64,000 nucleotides of DNA from positions 1 through 64,000 of the forward strand of contig JADKEV010000020.1 in NCBI GenBank assembly GCA_016717855.1, given 5' to 3'. The stretch is from Betaproteobacteria bacterium (GTDB lineage Bacteria > Pseudomonadota > Gammaproteobacteria > Burkholderiales > Casimicrobiaceae). The translations under genes and the position numbers were made by a program. Each line of letters begins with the position of its first letter. Within the stretch, counting starts at the first letter, position 1. Positions 8,302-19,931 of the stretch are shown piece by piece. The notes under the pieces are model-generated. The model made no database searches and was not told the origin of the DNA. It worked only from the letters and a program-made list of their open reading frames with translations.

Positions 8302-10077
8302 ATGAAGCGGACAGGTTGTTGGGGCGCGGTGGTGCGGACGGCGCTGGCGCTGGGTTTGACCGCGGTCGCGGCGGTTGCCGGGGCGGCGGACATGAACAAG
8401 GTGCTGCGGATTTCGTTCAACGCGGGCGAAACCGGGTTCGATCCGATACGCGTGACCGACACCTATTCCAACGGCGTCACCGAACAGATCTACGAACCGC
8501 TGCTCACCTACGACTACCTGGCGCGGCCGGCGCGGCTGACGCCGATGACGGCGGCGGCGATGCCGCAGGTCACCGACAACGGCAAGACCTGGCTGATACG
8601 GTTGAAGAAGGGCATCGTTTTCCAGGCCGATCCCGCCTTCAAGGGGAAGAAGCGCGAGCTGACGGTCAACGACTACATCTACGCGTTCAAGCGGCTGATG
8701 GACCCGAAGGTGCGCTCGCCCTGGCAGTTCGTGCTCGAGAAGAAGATCATCGGTCTGGACGAACTGGCCGATCAGGCGAGGAAGTCGGGCGCATTCGACT
8801 ACGACGCGAAGGTCGCCGGCCTCGAGGTCCTGGACAGTCATTCGCTGCGCATCCGGCTCAACGACACCGACTACAACTTCGGCTACATCCTGGCGATGCC
8901 CGCGACCTCCGCGCAGGCGCGCGAAGTCGTCGACGCCTACGAGGACTCCAATGCGCATCCGGTGGGCACGGGCCCCTACGTGCTGAAGAAATGGGTGCGG
9001 GGATCGAAGATTATCCTCGAAGCCAATCCGGACTACCGCCAACAGGTCTGGGACTTCCAATCAGGCGCCGATCCGGAGGACAAGAAACTCGTCGCCGAAA
9101 TGAAAGGCAAGAAGATCCCGCAGATCGGCGTGGTCGACATCAGCATCATGGAAGAGGGGCAAAGCCGCTGGCTGGCGTTTCAGGACGGCCAGCTCGATTA
9201 TCTGAACATCCCGCAGGAATACACGCCCAAGGCCCTGGTCGGCGACAAGCTGGCGCCGGACCTGGCGAAGCAGGGGCTCCGGCTGCAGCGGGTGATCGAT
9301 CCCGACCTGACGTACACCGCGTTCAACATCAAGGACCCGGTGGTCGGCGGCTTCACGAAGGAGCGGGTCGCGTTGCGCCGCGCGATCGTGATGGCGTTCG
9401 ACACCGACGAGGAGATCAAGGTGGTCCGGCGCGGACAGGCAATCGCGGCCCGCACGCCGATCCCGCCGGGCGTCGTCGGCTACAACCCGAAGTACCAGAC
9501 CGCATTCAAGTTCGACCCGGCGCTGGCGAACCGCCTGCTCGACCAGGTCGGCTACAAGAAGGGCCCCGACGGCATGCGGCTGCAGCCCGACGGCAAGCCG
9601 CTGCTGCTCAGGATGGCGACGGAAACCAACGCCATCGACCGCGACTTCAACGAGTTGTGGAAAAAGTCGATGGACCGGATCGGCATCCGGATCGAGTTCG
9701 TGCCGCAGAAGTTCTCCGACAACTACCGCGCGGCGAAAGCCTGCCAGTTGATGGTGTGGGGCCAGGCCTGGATTGCCGACTACCCGGACGGCGAGAACTT
9801 CATGCAGCTCCTGTACGGCCCGAACACCGGGCAGAGCAACAACGGGTGCTACCAGAGCGCCGCGTTCGACAAGCTCTTCGCTGCGGCGAAGAAGCTGCCG
9901 GACTCGCCCGAGCGCAACAAGCTCTACGACCAGATGTCGCGCCAGATGGAGGTCGATGCCGCGTGGCGCCTGGGCGTGCACCGGATCCGCAACCAGATCA
10001 TCCGGCCCGAGGTCAAGGGCTTCAAGAAGCATCCGGTGCTGCTCTATGAAGTCAAGTACCTGGATGTCGCGCGTTGA
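8302..10077 (+). CDS. Peptide-type ABC transporter substrate-binding protein (family 5), first paralogue
   Basis: A 591-residue periplasmic binding protein of SBP_bac_5 type, as used by oligopeptide/dipeptide (Opp/Dpp-like) importers. A Sec signal peptide (MKRTGCWGAVVRTALALG, then an AAVAGAA cleavage region) precedes the mature part. Family landmarks include NDYIYAFKRLMDPKVRSPW, PVGTGPYVLKKW, and a C-terminal WIADYPDGENFMQLLYGPN. The start could also be an ATG 8 codons upstream; 8302 gives the cleaner signal peptide. It is the first gene of an importer operon. The next gene is a clear paralogue, so the two may widen the range of ligands served by one membrane complex. The ligand is unknown. 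Confidence 0.9.
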   Translation: MKRTGCWGAVVRTALALGLTAVAAVAGAADMNKVLRISFNAGETGFDPIRVTDTYSNGVTEQIYEPLLTYDYLARPARLTPMTAAAMPQVTDNGKTWLIRLKKGIVFQADPAFKGKKRELTVNDYIYAFKRLMDPKVRSPWQFVLEKKIIGLDELADQARKSGAFDYDAKVAGLEVLDSHSLRIRLNDTDYNFGYILAMPATSAQAREVVDAYEDSNAHPVGTGPYVLKKWVRGSKIILEANPDYRQQVWDFQSGADPEDKKLVAEMKGKKIPQIGVVDISIMEEGQSRWLAFQDGQLDYLNIPQEYTPKALVGDKLAPDLAKQGLRLQRVIDPDLTYTAFNIKDPVVGGFTKERVALRRAIVMAFDTDEEIKVVRRGQAIAARTPIPPGVVGYNPKYQTAFKFDPALANRLLDQVGYKKGPDGMRLQPDGKPLLLRMATETNAIDRDFNELWKKSMDRIGIRIEFVPQKFSDNYRAAKACQLMVWGQAWIADYPDGENFMQLLYGPNTGQSNNGCYQSAAFDKLFAAAKKLPDSPERNKLYDQMSRQMEVDAAWRLGVHRIRNQIIRPEVKGFKKHPVLLYEVKYLDVAR

Positions 10078-10160
10078 GCGCCGCCTGCGGCGCGCGCTGC
10101 GTCCATGACCAGCCGTTCGGTGATATATTCCGCGCCATTCGAAACGGCGGGGGTGCGATC

Positions 10161-11948
10161 ATGATGGGTGTCTGGCGGTCGCTGGCAATGTTGATCCTGG
10201 GGGCGATGGCCACGGGCGCGCCGGCGGCGGACATGGGCAAGACGCTGCGGATCACGTTCCAGGTCGCCGAGACCGGCTTCGACCCGGTCAGGATCCACGA
10301 TTACTACTCGGGCACCGTGATCGAGACGGTCTACGACTCGCTGCTGGGTTACGACTACCTGGCGCGGCCCTCGAAACTCGCGCCGCGCGCGGCGGAACTG
10401 CCGCAGGTCACCGACGGCGGGCGCACCTACACGTTCAAGATCAGGAAGGGCATCCTGTTCACGCCCGACGCCGCGTTCAAGGGCAAGCGGCGCGAGCTCG
10501 TCGCCGAGGACTTCGCGTACACGATCAAGCGCTTTCTCGATCCGAAGAACCGCTCGCCGTATGCGTTCTTTTTCGAGGGCAAGATACTCGGGCTCGACGA
10601 CCTGGCGGCGGAGGCGAAGAAGTCAGGCAGGTTCGACTACGACAGGAAAATCCCCGGCTTCGAGATTCCCGATTCCCACACGCTGCGCATCAAGCTGAAG
10701 GACCCGGACTACACGTTCAGCCAGATCCTGGCGTTTTCGCAGACCAGCGCCGTCGCGCGCGAAGTGATCGAAACCTACGGCGAGGAGTCGAATTTCCACC
10801 CGGTCGGCACCGGCCCCTACATGCTGGACAAGTACGTGCGGTCCTCGAAGATCTTCCTCAAGGCGAATCCCGACTACCGCAAGGAGACCTGGGACTTCAA
10901 GCCCGGCGCCGATCCGCGCGACAAGGACATCGTCGCCAGGATGAAGGGCAAGCAGATTCCCGCGATCGGCAACGTGGAAATCAGCATCGTCGAGGAATCG
11001 CAGGCGCGGATGCTGGCGTTCGAGAACGGCGAGACGGACCTCGAATACCAGCTCTGGGACGTCTCCACGCGCTTCATGACCGAGGACAACAAGCTGGTGC
11101 CGGACTTCGTGAAAAAAGGCATCCGCCTCGACCGGATCGTCGACCCGGAAATCACCTACACCTACATGAACACGCTCGACAAGATCGGCGACCAGCCGAA
11201 TCCCGTCGGCGGCTTCACGAGGGAGCGGATCGCCCTGCGGCGCGCGATCGCGATGGCCTACAACCTGGGCGACCAGATCCGGATCATCCGCAAGAACCAG
11301 TCGGTGAAGGCCGAATATCCGATTCCGCCCGGCGTCACTGGTCACGAGCCGGCCTGGAAGAACAACATCAGGCACGACCCGGCCGGCGCCAACGCCCTGC
11401 TGGAGCGCGTCGGCTACAAGAAGGGCGCCGACGGCTACCGCAGCCAGCCCGACGGCACGCCGCTGCTGATCCGCTACTCGACGACGCCCGACGAGCGCGG
11501 GCGGCTGTTCGCCGAGCTGATGAAGAAGTCGATGGACTCGATCGGGGTCAGGATCGACATCCACATCGACAAGTTCCCCGAATTGCTCAAGGCCGAGAAG
11601 CAGTGCCGGCTGATGGTGCGCGGCGCCGCCTGGATCGCCGACTATCCGGACGGCGACAACTTCATGCAGTTGCTCTACGGCCCGAACGCGTACCAGAGCA
11701 ACAACGCCTGCTACAAGTCGGCCGAGTACGACAAGCTCTACGAAAAATCGAAATTGATGCCCGACGGCGCGGAGCGGAACAAGCTCTATCGCGAGATGAC
11801 CAAGATCATGGAACGCGACACGCCCTGGATCATGAACGACAGCCGGTACCGGAACACGCTGCTGCACAAGCAGGTCGTGGGCTACAAGAAGCACCCGATC
11901 CTGCACGCGGACTGGGTGTACATCGATCTGGACAAAAGGGCGAAATAG
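10161..11948 (+). CDS. Peptide-type ABC transporter substrate-binding protein (family 5), second paralogue
   Basis: A 595-residue paralogue of the preceding protein, co-linear along its whole length (shared: GYDYLARP-like, DPKNRSPYAFF, HPVGTGPYMLDKY, IADYPDGDNFMQLLYGPNA). The signal peptide starts at MMGVWRSLAMLILGAMATG and ends at APAAD. The frame is open from 10074, but the ATG-ATG at 10161/10164 is preceded by a GGGGG stretch and gives a normal signal peptide. A gene duplication inside the operon is the simplest origin. The spacer to the first copy is 83 bp and could contain its own promoter (TATATT at 10124-10129). Confidence 0.9.
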   Translation: MMGVWRSLAMLILGAMATGAPAADMGKTLRITFQVAETGFDPVRIHDYYSGTVIETVYDSLLGYDYLARPSKLAPRAAELPQVTDGGRTYTFKIRKGILFTPDAAFKGKRRELVAEDFAYTIKRFLDPKNRSPYAFFFEGKILGLDDLAAEAKKSGRFDYDRKIPGFEIPDSHTLRIKLKDPDYTFSQILAFSQTSAVAREVIETYGEESNFHPVGTGPYMLDKYVRSSKIFLKANPDYRKETWDFKPGADPRDKDIVARMKGKQIPAIGNVEISIVEESQARMLAFENGETDLEYQLWDVSTRFMTEDNKLVPDFVKKGIRLDRIVDPEITYTYMNTLDKIGDQPNPVGGFTRERIALRRAIAMAYNLGDQIRIIRKNQSVKAEYPIPPGVTGHEPAWKNNIRHDPAGANALLERVGYKKGADGYRSQPDGTPLLIRYSTTPDERGRLFAELMKKSMDSIGVRIDIHIDKFPELLKAEKQCRLMVRGAAWIADYPDGDNFMQLLYGPNAYQSNNACYKSAEYDKLYEKSKLMPDGAERNKLYREMTKIMERDTPWIMNDSRYRNTLLHKQVVGYKKHPILHADWVYIDLDKRAK

Positions 11949-12044
11949 CAGCGCCGCCCCCGCCGCGCGATCCGCGGCCGGCGGCATGTCGTCAACCATG
12001 ACGCGGAGCCACCCGGCCCGGTCGCGCAAAAAAAGGAACCACCC

Positions 12045-14087
<2,043 letters not shown>

Positions 14088-14127
14088 CCCGTCGCCGAAG
14101 CGGCACTGAAACAAGGAGCACCCTCAC

Positions 14128-15066
14128 ATGACGGCTTACATCATCCGGCGGCTCTGGCAGATGATCCCGACCCTGCTCGGGGTGATGCTGCTGGTGTTCG
14201 TTATCTTCAACATGGTCGGCGGCGACCCCGCCTACGTGCTCGCGGGCAAGATATCGAACCAGGAACAGATCGACAACATCCGGAAGCAGCTCGGCGTCGA
14301 CCAGCCCTATCACGTTCAGCTCGGGATCTTCGCCAAGCAGGTCGTGACCGGGGACTTCGGCGCGAGCTGGAGCACCAACGAGAAGATCTCGAACATACTC
14401 GGCACGCGGCTCGGCCCCTCGCTGATGGTGCTGGTCCCGCTGCTGTTCCTGGAAACCTTGTTGGCGATCGCGTTCGCTCTGGCCGTCGCCTACGTGCGCG
14501 GCTCCCTCACCGACCGGGCGGTGATGATCGTGTGCACGGCGGGCATGTCGATCTCGATACTCGTCTACATCATCGTGTTCCAGTACTGGCTCGCGTACAA
14601 GCTCGGCTGGTTCCCGGTGCAGGGCTGGGGCAATGGCTTCTGGGAAAACCTCTTCGTCTATTCGTCGCTGCCCATCCTGATCGGGCTGGTGGTGAGCATC
14701 GCGCCCAACCTGCGGCTGTACCGCACGTTCGTCCTCGACGAGATCAACCAGGACTACGTGCGCACCGCGCGCGCCAAGGGCCTGTCCGACAACACGATCC
14801 TCTGGACGCATGTGCTGCGCAATGCGTCGATTCCCATCATCACGCACGTGATGGCGGGGCTGCCCGGCCTCCTGGTCGGCGCCTTCCTGATCGAGCGGTT
14901 CTTTTCCATCCCGGGCATCGGGCGCGAGGTGATCCTGGCAGTCGAGCGCAGCGACTTCCCGGTGGTCAAGGCGATCACGATCTATGTGGCCGTGGCGACG
15001 ATGGTCGCCAATCTGCTGGCCGACCTGATGTACAAGGCGGTCGATCCGCGGGTCCAACTCAAGTAA
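14128..15066 (+). CDS. Peptide-type ABC transporter permease (DppB-like)
   Basis: A 312-residue inner-membrane permease of the binding-protein-dependent type, with the DppB/OppB N-terminus (TAYIIRRLWQMIPTLLGVML), about six membrane helices and the EAA loop that docks on the ATPase (DYVRTARAKGLSDNTILWTH). A strong Shine-Dalgarno AAGGAG at 14113-14118 fits the ATG at 14128. It should pair with the next permease to form the translocation pore for the peptides collected by the two upstream binding proteins. Confidence 0.93.
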   Translation: MTAYIIRRLWQMIPTLLGVMLLVFVIFNMVGGDPAYVLAGKISNQEQIDNIRKQLGVDQPYHVQLGIFAKQVVTGDFGASWSTNEKISNILGTRLGPSLMVLVPLLFLETLLAIAFALAVAYVRGSLTDRAVMIVCTAGMSISILVYIIVFQYWLAYKLGWFPVQGWGNGFWENLFVYSSLPILIGLVVSIAPNLRLYRTFVLDEINQDYVRTARAKGLSDNTILWTHVLRNASIPIITHVMAGLPGLLVGAFLIERFFSIPGIGREVILAVERSDFPVVKAITIYVAVATMVANLLADLMYKAVDPRVQLK

Positions 15067-15078
15067 GGCGGAATGATC

Positions 15079-16176
15079 ATGAGCGCAATCACCATTCCGC
15101 ACGAACACGAGGTTTCGCCCGGCCTGTGGGCGCTGGCCTGGCGCCGCCTCAAGGCCGACCGGATCGCGATGATCTCGCTGGCCATCGTGGCGTTCTTTGT
15201 CGCGATGATGCTCGCTTCCAGTCTTGGGCTGGTTGCCGGCGACTGGTCGAAGGAAGTGGGAACCAACTACGCGACCCCGACGTGGTTCAAGGACGACGTC
15301 GCGCCGCCGCCCCCGCCGGGCACGCCGGAGGGCAAGCCGCAGGACGACCCGACCGTGCAGGCGGAACCCCACGCCGAGGGCAAGGGCGCGGAGGACAGGA
15401 AGGACGAATCCAGCGTCGTCGACCCGCTGGCCGACGTGCTCAAGGAGGTCCGGACGGAGACCGCCAACGCGGTGCAGGCGCCGGTCGTGGCGCGGCTGGA
15501 AACGCTGCCGTTCGGCGCCGACAAGTGGGGCCGCGACGTGCTCAAGAAAGTGATCAAGGGTTCCGAGACGTCGATTTTCGTGGGCCTGGCTTCCGCCGTG
15601 GTCGCCGTGTTCCTGGGCACGATCCTGGGGGCGCTGGCCGGCTTCTACGGCAAGTGGATCGACGACGTGATGAACTGGTTCTACAACATCTTCACCTCGA
15701 TCCCCTACCTGCTGCTGATCCTCGCCATCGCCGCGGTGCTTAACAAGAAAGGGATGTTCACCATCATCCTGATCCTCGGCCTCACCGGATGGACCGGGAC
15801 CTTCCGGCTGATCCGCGGCGAGTACCTGAAGCACAAGGAGCGCGAGTACGTCCGCGCCGCCGACGCAATCGGCGCGTCGAACACGCGCCGGATGTTCGTC
15901 CATATCTTCCCCAACGTCAGCCACGTCGTGCTGGTGCAGATCTCGATCCTGGTGGTCGCGTTCATCAAGACGGAAGTCATCCTGTCGTTCCTGGGCTTCG
16001 GCGTCCCGGTCGACGTGGTGTCCTGGGGCAGCATGCTCAACGAGGCGCAGAGCGAGATGATCCTCGGCAAGTGGTGGCAGCTCGCCGCGGCGGGTACGAC
16101 GATGGCCATCCTGGTCACCGCGTTCAGCCTGTTCACCGATGCGCTGCGCGACGCGCTGGATCCGAAACTGAAATGA
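15079..16176 (+). CDS. Peptide-type ABC transporter permease (DppC-like) with periplasmic insert
   Basis: A 365-residue partner permease. The core from about residue 143 is standard DppC/OppC (FGADKWGRDVLKK, then helices, EAA loop EREYVRAADAIGASNTRRMF, GFGVPVDVVSWGSML). Between the first helix (about 30-52) and this core is a long proline-, charge- and alanine-rich stretch (about 70-140, including five consecutive prolines), roughly 50-60 residues more than usual; it should face the periplasm. I prefer the ATG at 15079, which is better spaced from the AAGGCGGA Shine-Dalgarno than the one at 15073. The stop overlaps the ATPase start (ATGA). Confidence 0.9.
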   Translation: MSAITIPHEHEVSPGLWALAWRRLKADRIAMISLAIVAFFVAMMLASSLGLVAGDWSKEVGTNYATPTWFKDDVAPPPPPGTPEGKPQDDPTVQAEPHAEGKGAEDRKDESSVVDPLADVLKEVRTETANAVQAPVVARLETLPFGADKWGRDVLKKVIKGSETSIFVGLASAVVAVFLGTILGALAGFYGKWIDDVMNWFYNIFTSIPYLLLILAIAAVLNKKGMFTIILILGLTGWTGTFRLIRGEYLKHKEREYVRAADAIGASNTRRMFVHIFPNVSHVVLVQISILVVAFIKTEVILSFLGFGVPVDVVSWGSMLNEAQSEMILGKWWQLAAAGTTMAILVTAFSLFTDALRDALDPKLK

Positions 16177-17906
16177 ACGGCGATTCCGGAAACAAGACCA
16201 TGAGCGAAGCGCTGGTATCCGTCCGCAACCTGCGGGTCAATTTCCGCATCGACAAGCGTACGACTTTCGAGGCGGTGAAGAAGATCAGCTTCGACATTCC
16301 CCGCAACAGCACGGTGGCGCTGGTCGGCGAGTCGGGCAGCGGCAAGTCGGTGACCGCGCTGTCCATCCTGGGCCTGCTGCCGCACGAGAATTCCAGCGTA
16401 CTGCCCGGGAGCGAGGTGCTCTTCGGCGGGCGCAACCTGCTCGACCTGTCGCAGCGCGAGCTGCGCGACCTGCGCGGCAAGGAAATCTCGATGATCTTCC
16501 AGGAGCCGATGAGTTCGCTCAATCCGGTGTTCAGCGTCGGTTTCCAGTTGAGCGAGGTGCTGCGCCTGCACATGGGGCTCTCGCCGGGCCAGGCGCGGGC
16601 GCGCGGCATCGCGCTGCTGGGCGAGGTGGGCATACCGGAACCCGAAAAGAGCATCGACAAGTATCCGTTCCAGATGTCGGGCGGGCAGCAGCAGCGCGTG
16701 ATGATCGCGATGGCGATCGCGTGCGAGCCCAAGCTGCTGATCGCCGACGAGCCCACGACGGCGCTGGACGTGACCATCCAGAAGCAGATCCTCGAGCTGA
16801 TCGGCGACCTGCAAAAGAAACACCAGATGTCGGTGCTGTTCATCACGCACGACCTGGCGGTGGTGGGGGAAATCGCCGACTTCGTGGTGGTGATGCGCGA
16901 CGGCGAGATCCGCGAGCAGGGCGCGGCCGCGGACGTGTTCGAGCGGCCGCGCGACGCGTACACGCAGGCGCTGCTCCAGTGCCGGCCGCAATTGAGTCGC
17001 CGCGCGCAACGGCTGCCGGTGATCGACGACTTCATGAGCGGGCACCCGGTGTCGTACGCCGACGCGCCGGAGCGGCAGCGCGGCCTCACCGGCGCCGAGC
17101 CCATCGTGCTCGATGTCGTTGGCCTGTCGAAGAGCTTCTATTCCCGCGAAGGCCTGTTCGGCAAGCGCGAGTTCAAGGCGGTCCACAACGTGTCGTTCAA
17201 GCTGGCGAAGGGCAAGACGCTGGGGCTGGTCGGCGAGTCCGGCTCGGGCAAGACCACCGTCGGGCTGACGCTGATGCGCCTGCACGAGGCGACGGGCGGG
17301 AAGGCCATCTTCGACGGCAAGGACATCCTGGCGCTGTCGAACAAGGAGTTCATGGAGTACAAGCGGCGCATCCAGATCATCTTCCAGAATCCGTATGCGT
17401 CGCTGAATCCACGCTTCACCGTCGGCCATATCGTGACCGAGCCGATGCTCATCCACGGCATCGGCGGGAGCGAGCAGGAGCGCACCAACATGGCGTTCGA
17501 ACTGCTGGCCAAGGTGGGGCTGCCCGAGGTCTCGTTCTACAAGTACCCGCACGAATTCTCGGGCGGCCAGCGGCAGCGGATCGCGATTGCGCGCTGCCTG
17601 ACCATGAAGCCCGACATCCTGATCTGCGACGAGTCGGTGTCCGCGCTCGACGTGTCGGTGCAGGCGCAGGTGCTCAACCTGCTGCAGGACCTGCAGGACG
17701 AGTTCCAGATGAGCTACATCTTCATCTCGCACGACCTGGCTGTGGTCAAGTACATCTCGGACCAGGTGATGGTGATGAACGACGGCGAGATTGTCGAAAT
17801 GGCCAACTCGGACGACATTTACCTGCATCCGCAACACCCGTACACGCAGCGGCTGCTGTCGTCGATTCCGCGCGGCTGGGAAGGCGCGCACCCGAAGCGC
17901 GCGTAG
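16173..17906 (+). CDS. Fused dual-ATPase subunit of peptide-type ABC transporter
   Basis: A 577-residue protein holding two complete ABC ATPase domains in one chain, equivalent to DppD plus DppF fused, as in YejF or GsiA. The first domain has Walker A GESGSGKS (52-59), signature MSGGQQQR and Walker B LLIADEPTTALD. The second has GESGSGKTT from residue 354, FSGGQRQR and ILICDESVSALD. Each is followed by the oligopeptide-transporter C-terminal extension (HPYTQRLL in the second). The start overlaps the permease stop by 4 bases; an alternative ATG at 16200 would remove nine residues. It completes the importer operon, and a repeat element follows directly. Confidence 0.93.
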   Translation: MNGDSGNKTMSEALVSVRNLRVNFRIDKRTTFEAVKKISFDIPRNSTVALVGESGSGKSVTALSILGLLPHENSSVLPGSEVLFGGRNLLDLSQRELRDLRGKEISMIFQEPMSSLNPVFSVGFQLSEVLRLHMGLSPGQARARGIALLGEVGIPEPEKSIDKYPFQMSGGQQQRVMIAMAIACEPKLLIADEPTTALDVTIQKQILELIGDLQKKHQMSVLFITHDLAVVGEIADFVVVMRDGEIREQGAAADVFERPRDAYTQALLQCRPQLSRRAQRLPVIDDFMSGHPVSYADAPERQRGLTGAEPIVLDVVGLSKSFYSREGLFGKREFKAVHNVSFKLAKGKTLGLVGESGSGKTTVGLTLMRLHEATGGKAIFDGKDILALSNKEFMEYKRRIQIIFQNPYASLNPRFTVGHIVTEPMLIHGIGGSEQERTNMAFELLAKVGLPEVSFYKYPHEFSGGQRQRIAIARCLTMKPDILICDESVSALDVSVQAQVLNLLQDLQDEFQMSYIFISHDLAVVKYISDQVMVMNDGEIVEMANSDDIYLHPQHPYTQRLLSSIPRGWEGAHPKRA

Positions 17907-17911
17907 CGGCC

Positions 17912-18057
17912 GTAGGATGGGTGGAGCGTAAGCGATACCCATCATCGCCGAATCACGCCGTGCCCGTTTTGCGACCCGGGGACAATCATGAAGTGCATTC
18001 AGACCATTCCTCCCGAACCCGCAGATGGGTATCGCTGCGCTCCACCCATCCTGCGGT
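17912..18057. repeat. BIME/REP-like paired inverted repeat, copy B
   Basis: GTAGGATGGGTGGAGCGTAA and onward to TACCCATCAT (17912-17945) faces an inverted unit GATGGGTATCGCTGCGCTCC through CACCCATCCTGCGGT (18024-18057). The two arms are nearly identical reverse complements separated by about 78 bp of unrelated sequence. It is the same family as the copies at 7361 and 34441. Confidence 0.88.
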
Positions 18058-18067
18058 CTGTGCCGCC

Positions 18068-18634
18068 ATGATGGACGTTGCCGTCAGGCGCGCGACCCAT
18101 TACGATATCCTCGCGGTCACCGCGATCTACGGCCATCACGTCACCACGGGCCTCGCGTCGTTCGAGCTGGAGCCGCCGCCGATCGTGGAGATGCAGCGGC
18201 GCTATCGCGAACTCACCGAGCAGGGTTACCCCTATCTGGTCGCCGAGTGCGACGGCAGGATCGTCGGCTACGCCTATGCCGGTGCGTATCGCGCCCGGCC
18301 CGCATACCGGTTCAGCGTGGAGAACTCGGTCTATGTCGACCCGGATGCGCGGCGCACCGGGATCGGCCGCACGCTGCTGGTGGCGCTGATCGCCGAGTGC
18401 GAACGGATGGGCTTTCGGCAGATGGTCGCCGTGATTGGCGATTCGGCCAACGCGGCGTCGATCGGCCTGCATGCCGCGTGCGGTTTCGCGTCCATCGGCG
18501 TGCTGCCCGCGATCGGCTACAAGTTCGGTCGCTGGGTCGATTCGGTGTTCATGCAGCGTCCGCTGGGGCAGGGTGGCACGACGCCGCCCGGGCACGAACC
18601 GCCGCCGGCTACAGGGTCAGCGAAAAGTCCCTGA
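18068..18634 (+). CDS. GNAT N-acetyltransferase, phosphinothricin acetyltransferase-like
   Basis: A 188-residue Gcn5-type acetyltransferase. The N-terminus (RRATHYDILAVTAIYGHHV...ASFELEPP) follows the Pat/Bar pattern, and the acetyl-CoA loop is visible as VDPDARRTGIGRTLL, with the family segment GDSANAASIGLHAACGF after it. Such enzymes acetylate phosphinothricin, methionine sulfoximine or related amino acids and often serve detoxification. The ATG doublet at 18068/18071 comes 10 bp after the repeat element, so promoter and ribosome site must lie within or very near the repeat. The last 26 bases overlap the 3' end of the convergent pmbA gene. Confidence 0.85.
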   Translation: MMDVAVRRATHYDILAVTAIYGHHVTTGLASFELEPPPIVEMQRRYRELTEQGYPYLVAECDGRIVGYAYAGAYRARPAYRFSVENSVYVDPDARRTGIGRTLLVALIAECERMGFRQMVAVIGDSANAASIGLHAACGFASIGVLPAIGYKFGRWVDSVFMQRPLGQGGTTPPGHEPPPATGSAKSP

Positions 18635-19931
18635 TCAGCGCGCCCGGTACCCGTGCGCTGCTGGTGCCGCGCCCGTCGTAGGTGTGGTTGTCGATCAGCA
18701 GCTCCGGCGTCGCGCCCAGCGCCTCGAGGTTGGGGCCGAGGACGCGGAACAGCGAGTCGTCGAAGCGCATCACGTTGAGCGGCGCCACGATCCTGCCGTG
18801 CTCGACCCAGAAGCTCGCGAAGCGCGTCATGCCGGTGACCCGGCAGTTCATCCGGTCGGAGAAGTTGCAGTACCACAGGTTGCCGATATAGATTCCGGTG
18901 CCCAGCGCGCCCAGCACGTCGGCATCGGCCAGCGCGCCGCCCGCCATGTCGATCGAACCGGGGGCCTCGTCGCCGTCGGCGCCGTTCTCGGCCAGCGCGT
19001 ATTCCTGCGCCGTGCGCGGCGAGATCATGGTGCTTCCCGGCAGGCCGCCGGCGATCAGCGGCAGCGATGCGGGCTTGAGATAGCCCTCGCCCTGGAACGC
19101 CGGCGCAACGCCGCCGCCGGCGTTCTCGGCCATGGTCAGCATGCCGCTCAGCTGCAACTGCCCGTCGTAGAATTTCTGCAGCGGGCTTTGCTTGACCTGC
19201 CGCTGCTTTTCGGAGAAGCCACCCCAGCACAGCATGTCCAGCAACTCCTGCATCGCCGCTGGCGACAGATACGCGCTGTAGCGTCCAGGGTCGAGCGTGC
19301 GCGGCGCGGCCTTCAGGTGCTCGAGATGCACGCGCGCGGCTTCCATCCGGCCGCCGAGTTCGGCATCGCTCCACGCGAATCCGGCGTAGGCCGACTTCAC
19401 GGCCTTGTCGCTGCGATGGTAGAGGCTCCAGTCAAAATTGAAGTTCTCGACCTCGTGCCAGTTGCGCTGGCCGAACGAATTGGCGAAGCCCCGGCAGATC
19501 TTCCCCGCCGCGTAGATACCGACCATGTCGAGACCGGCGGCGGCGGTGGCGATGGCGTCGACGGCGCGCTCAGCCGGGGGCAGCTGTCCCGGCCGCTTGC
19601 TGCTGCTCGAGTGCACGTCGGTCGCGTACAGCAGGAACGGGTCTTCCGGGACGTCGGCGATCAGCGCGCGCAATTCCTGCAGTGCGCCCGGCAGCCGCGG
19701 GAGGTCGGCCGCGGCCCGGCCGCACAGGGTCAGGCTGCAGGTCGCGTGGCGCCTGCCGCGGATCAGGTCGATGGACAACTCGGCCTGGGCGACGCTGCCC
19801 GGCTGGCGCACGCGCCCCTGGTTGAAGCGGACGAAATCGCTCTGCTCGGCGGCGAAGTACGCGGTATAGGTTTCGCCCGGCTGCAGCGCCCGGTCCAGCG
19901 CCGCGGCCAGTTCGTGAAAGCACGCTTCCAT
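18609..19931 (-). CDS. pmbA: TldD/PmbA-family protein, PmbA (TldE)-like subunit
   Basis: A 440-residue member of the TldD/PmbA family that lacks the HExxxH zinc motif, as TldE/PmbA subunits do. The C-terminal family signature is visible around NCRVTGMTRFASFWVEHGRI and LFRVLGPNLEALG. TldD and TldE form a zinc protease that degrades unfolded peptides and, in some bacteria, matures peptide antibiotics such as microcin B17. The start overlaps the tldD stop (ATGA) and has a strong GGAGGAG just before it, so the two are co-translated. Its 3' end overlaps the convergent acetyltransferase gene by 26 bases. Confidence 0.9.
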   Translation of the reverse strand: MEACFHELAAALDRALQPGETYTAYFAAEQSDFVRFNQGRVRQPGSVAQAELSIDLIRGRRHATCSLTLCGRAAADLPRLPGALQELRALIADVPEDPFLLYATDVHSSSSKRPGQLPPAERAVDAIATAAAGLDMVGIYAAGKICRGFANSFGQRNWHEVENFNFDWSLYHRSDKAVKSAYAGFAWSDAELGGRMEAARVHLEHLKAAPRTLDPGRYSAYLSPAAMQELLDMLCWGGFSEKQRQVKQSPLQKFYDGQLQLSGMLTMAENAGGGVAPAFQGEGYLKPASLPLIAGGLPGSTMISPRTAQEYALAENGADGDEAPGSIDMAGGALADADVLGALGTGIYIGNLWYCNFSDRMNCRVTGMTRFASFWVEHGRIVAPLNVMRFDDSLFRVLGPNLEALGATPELLIDNHTYDGRGTSSARVPGALIRDFSLTL

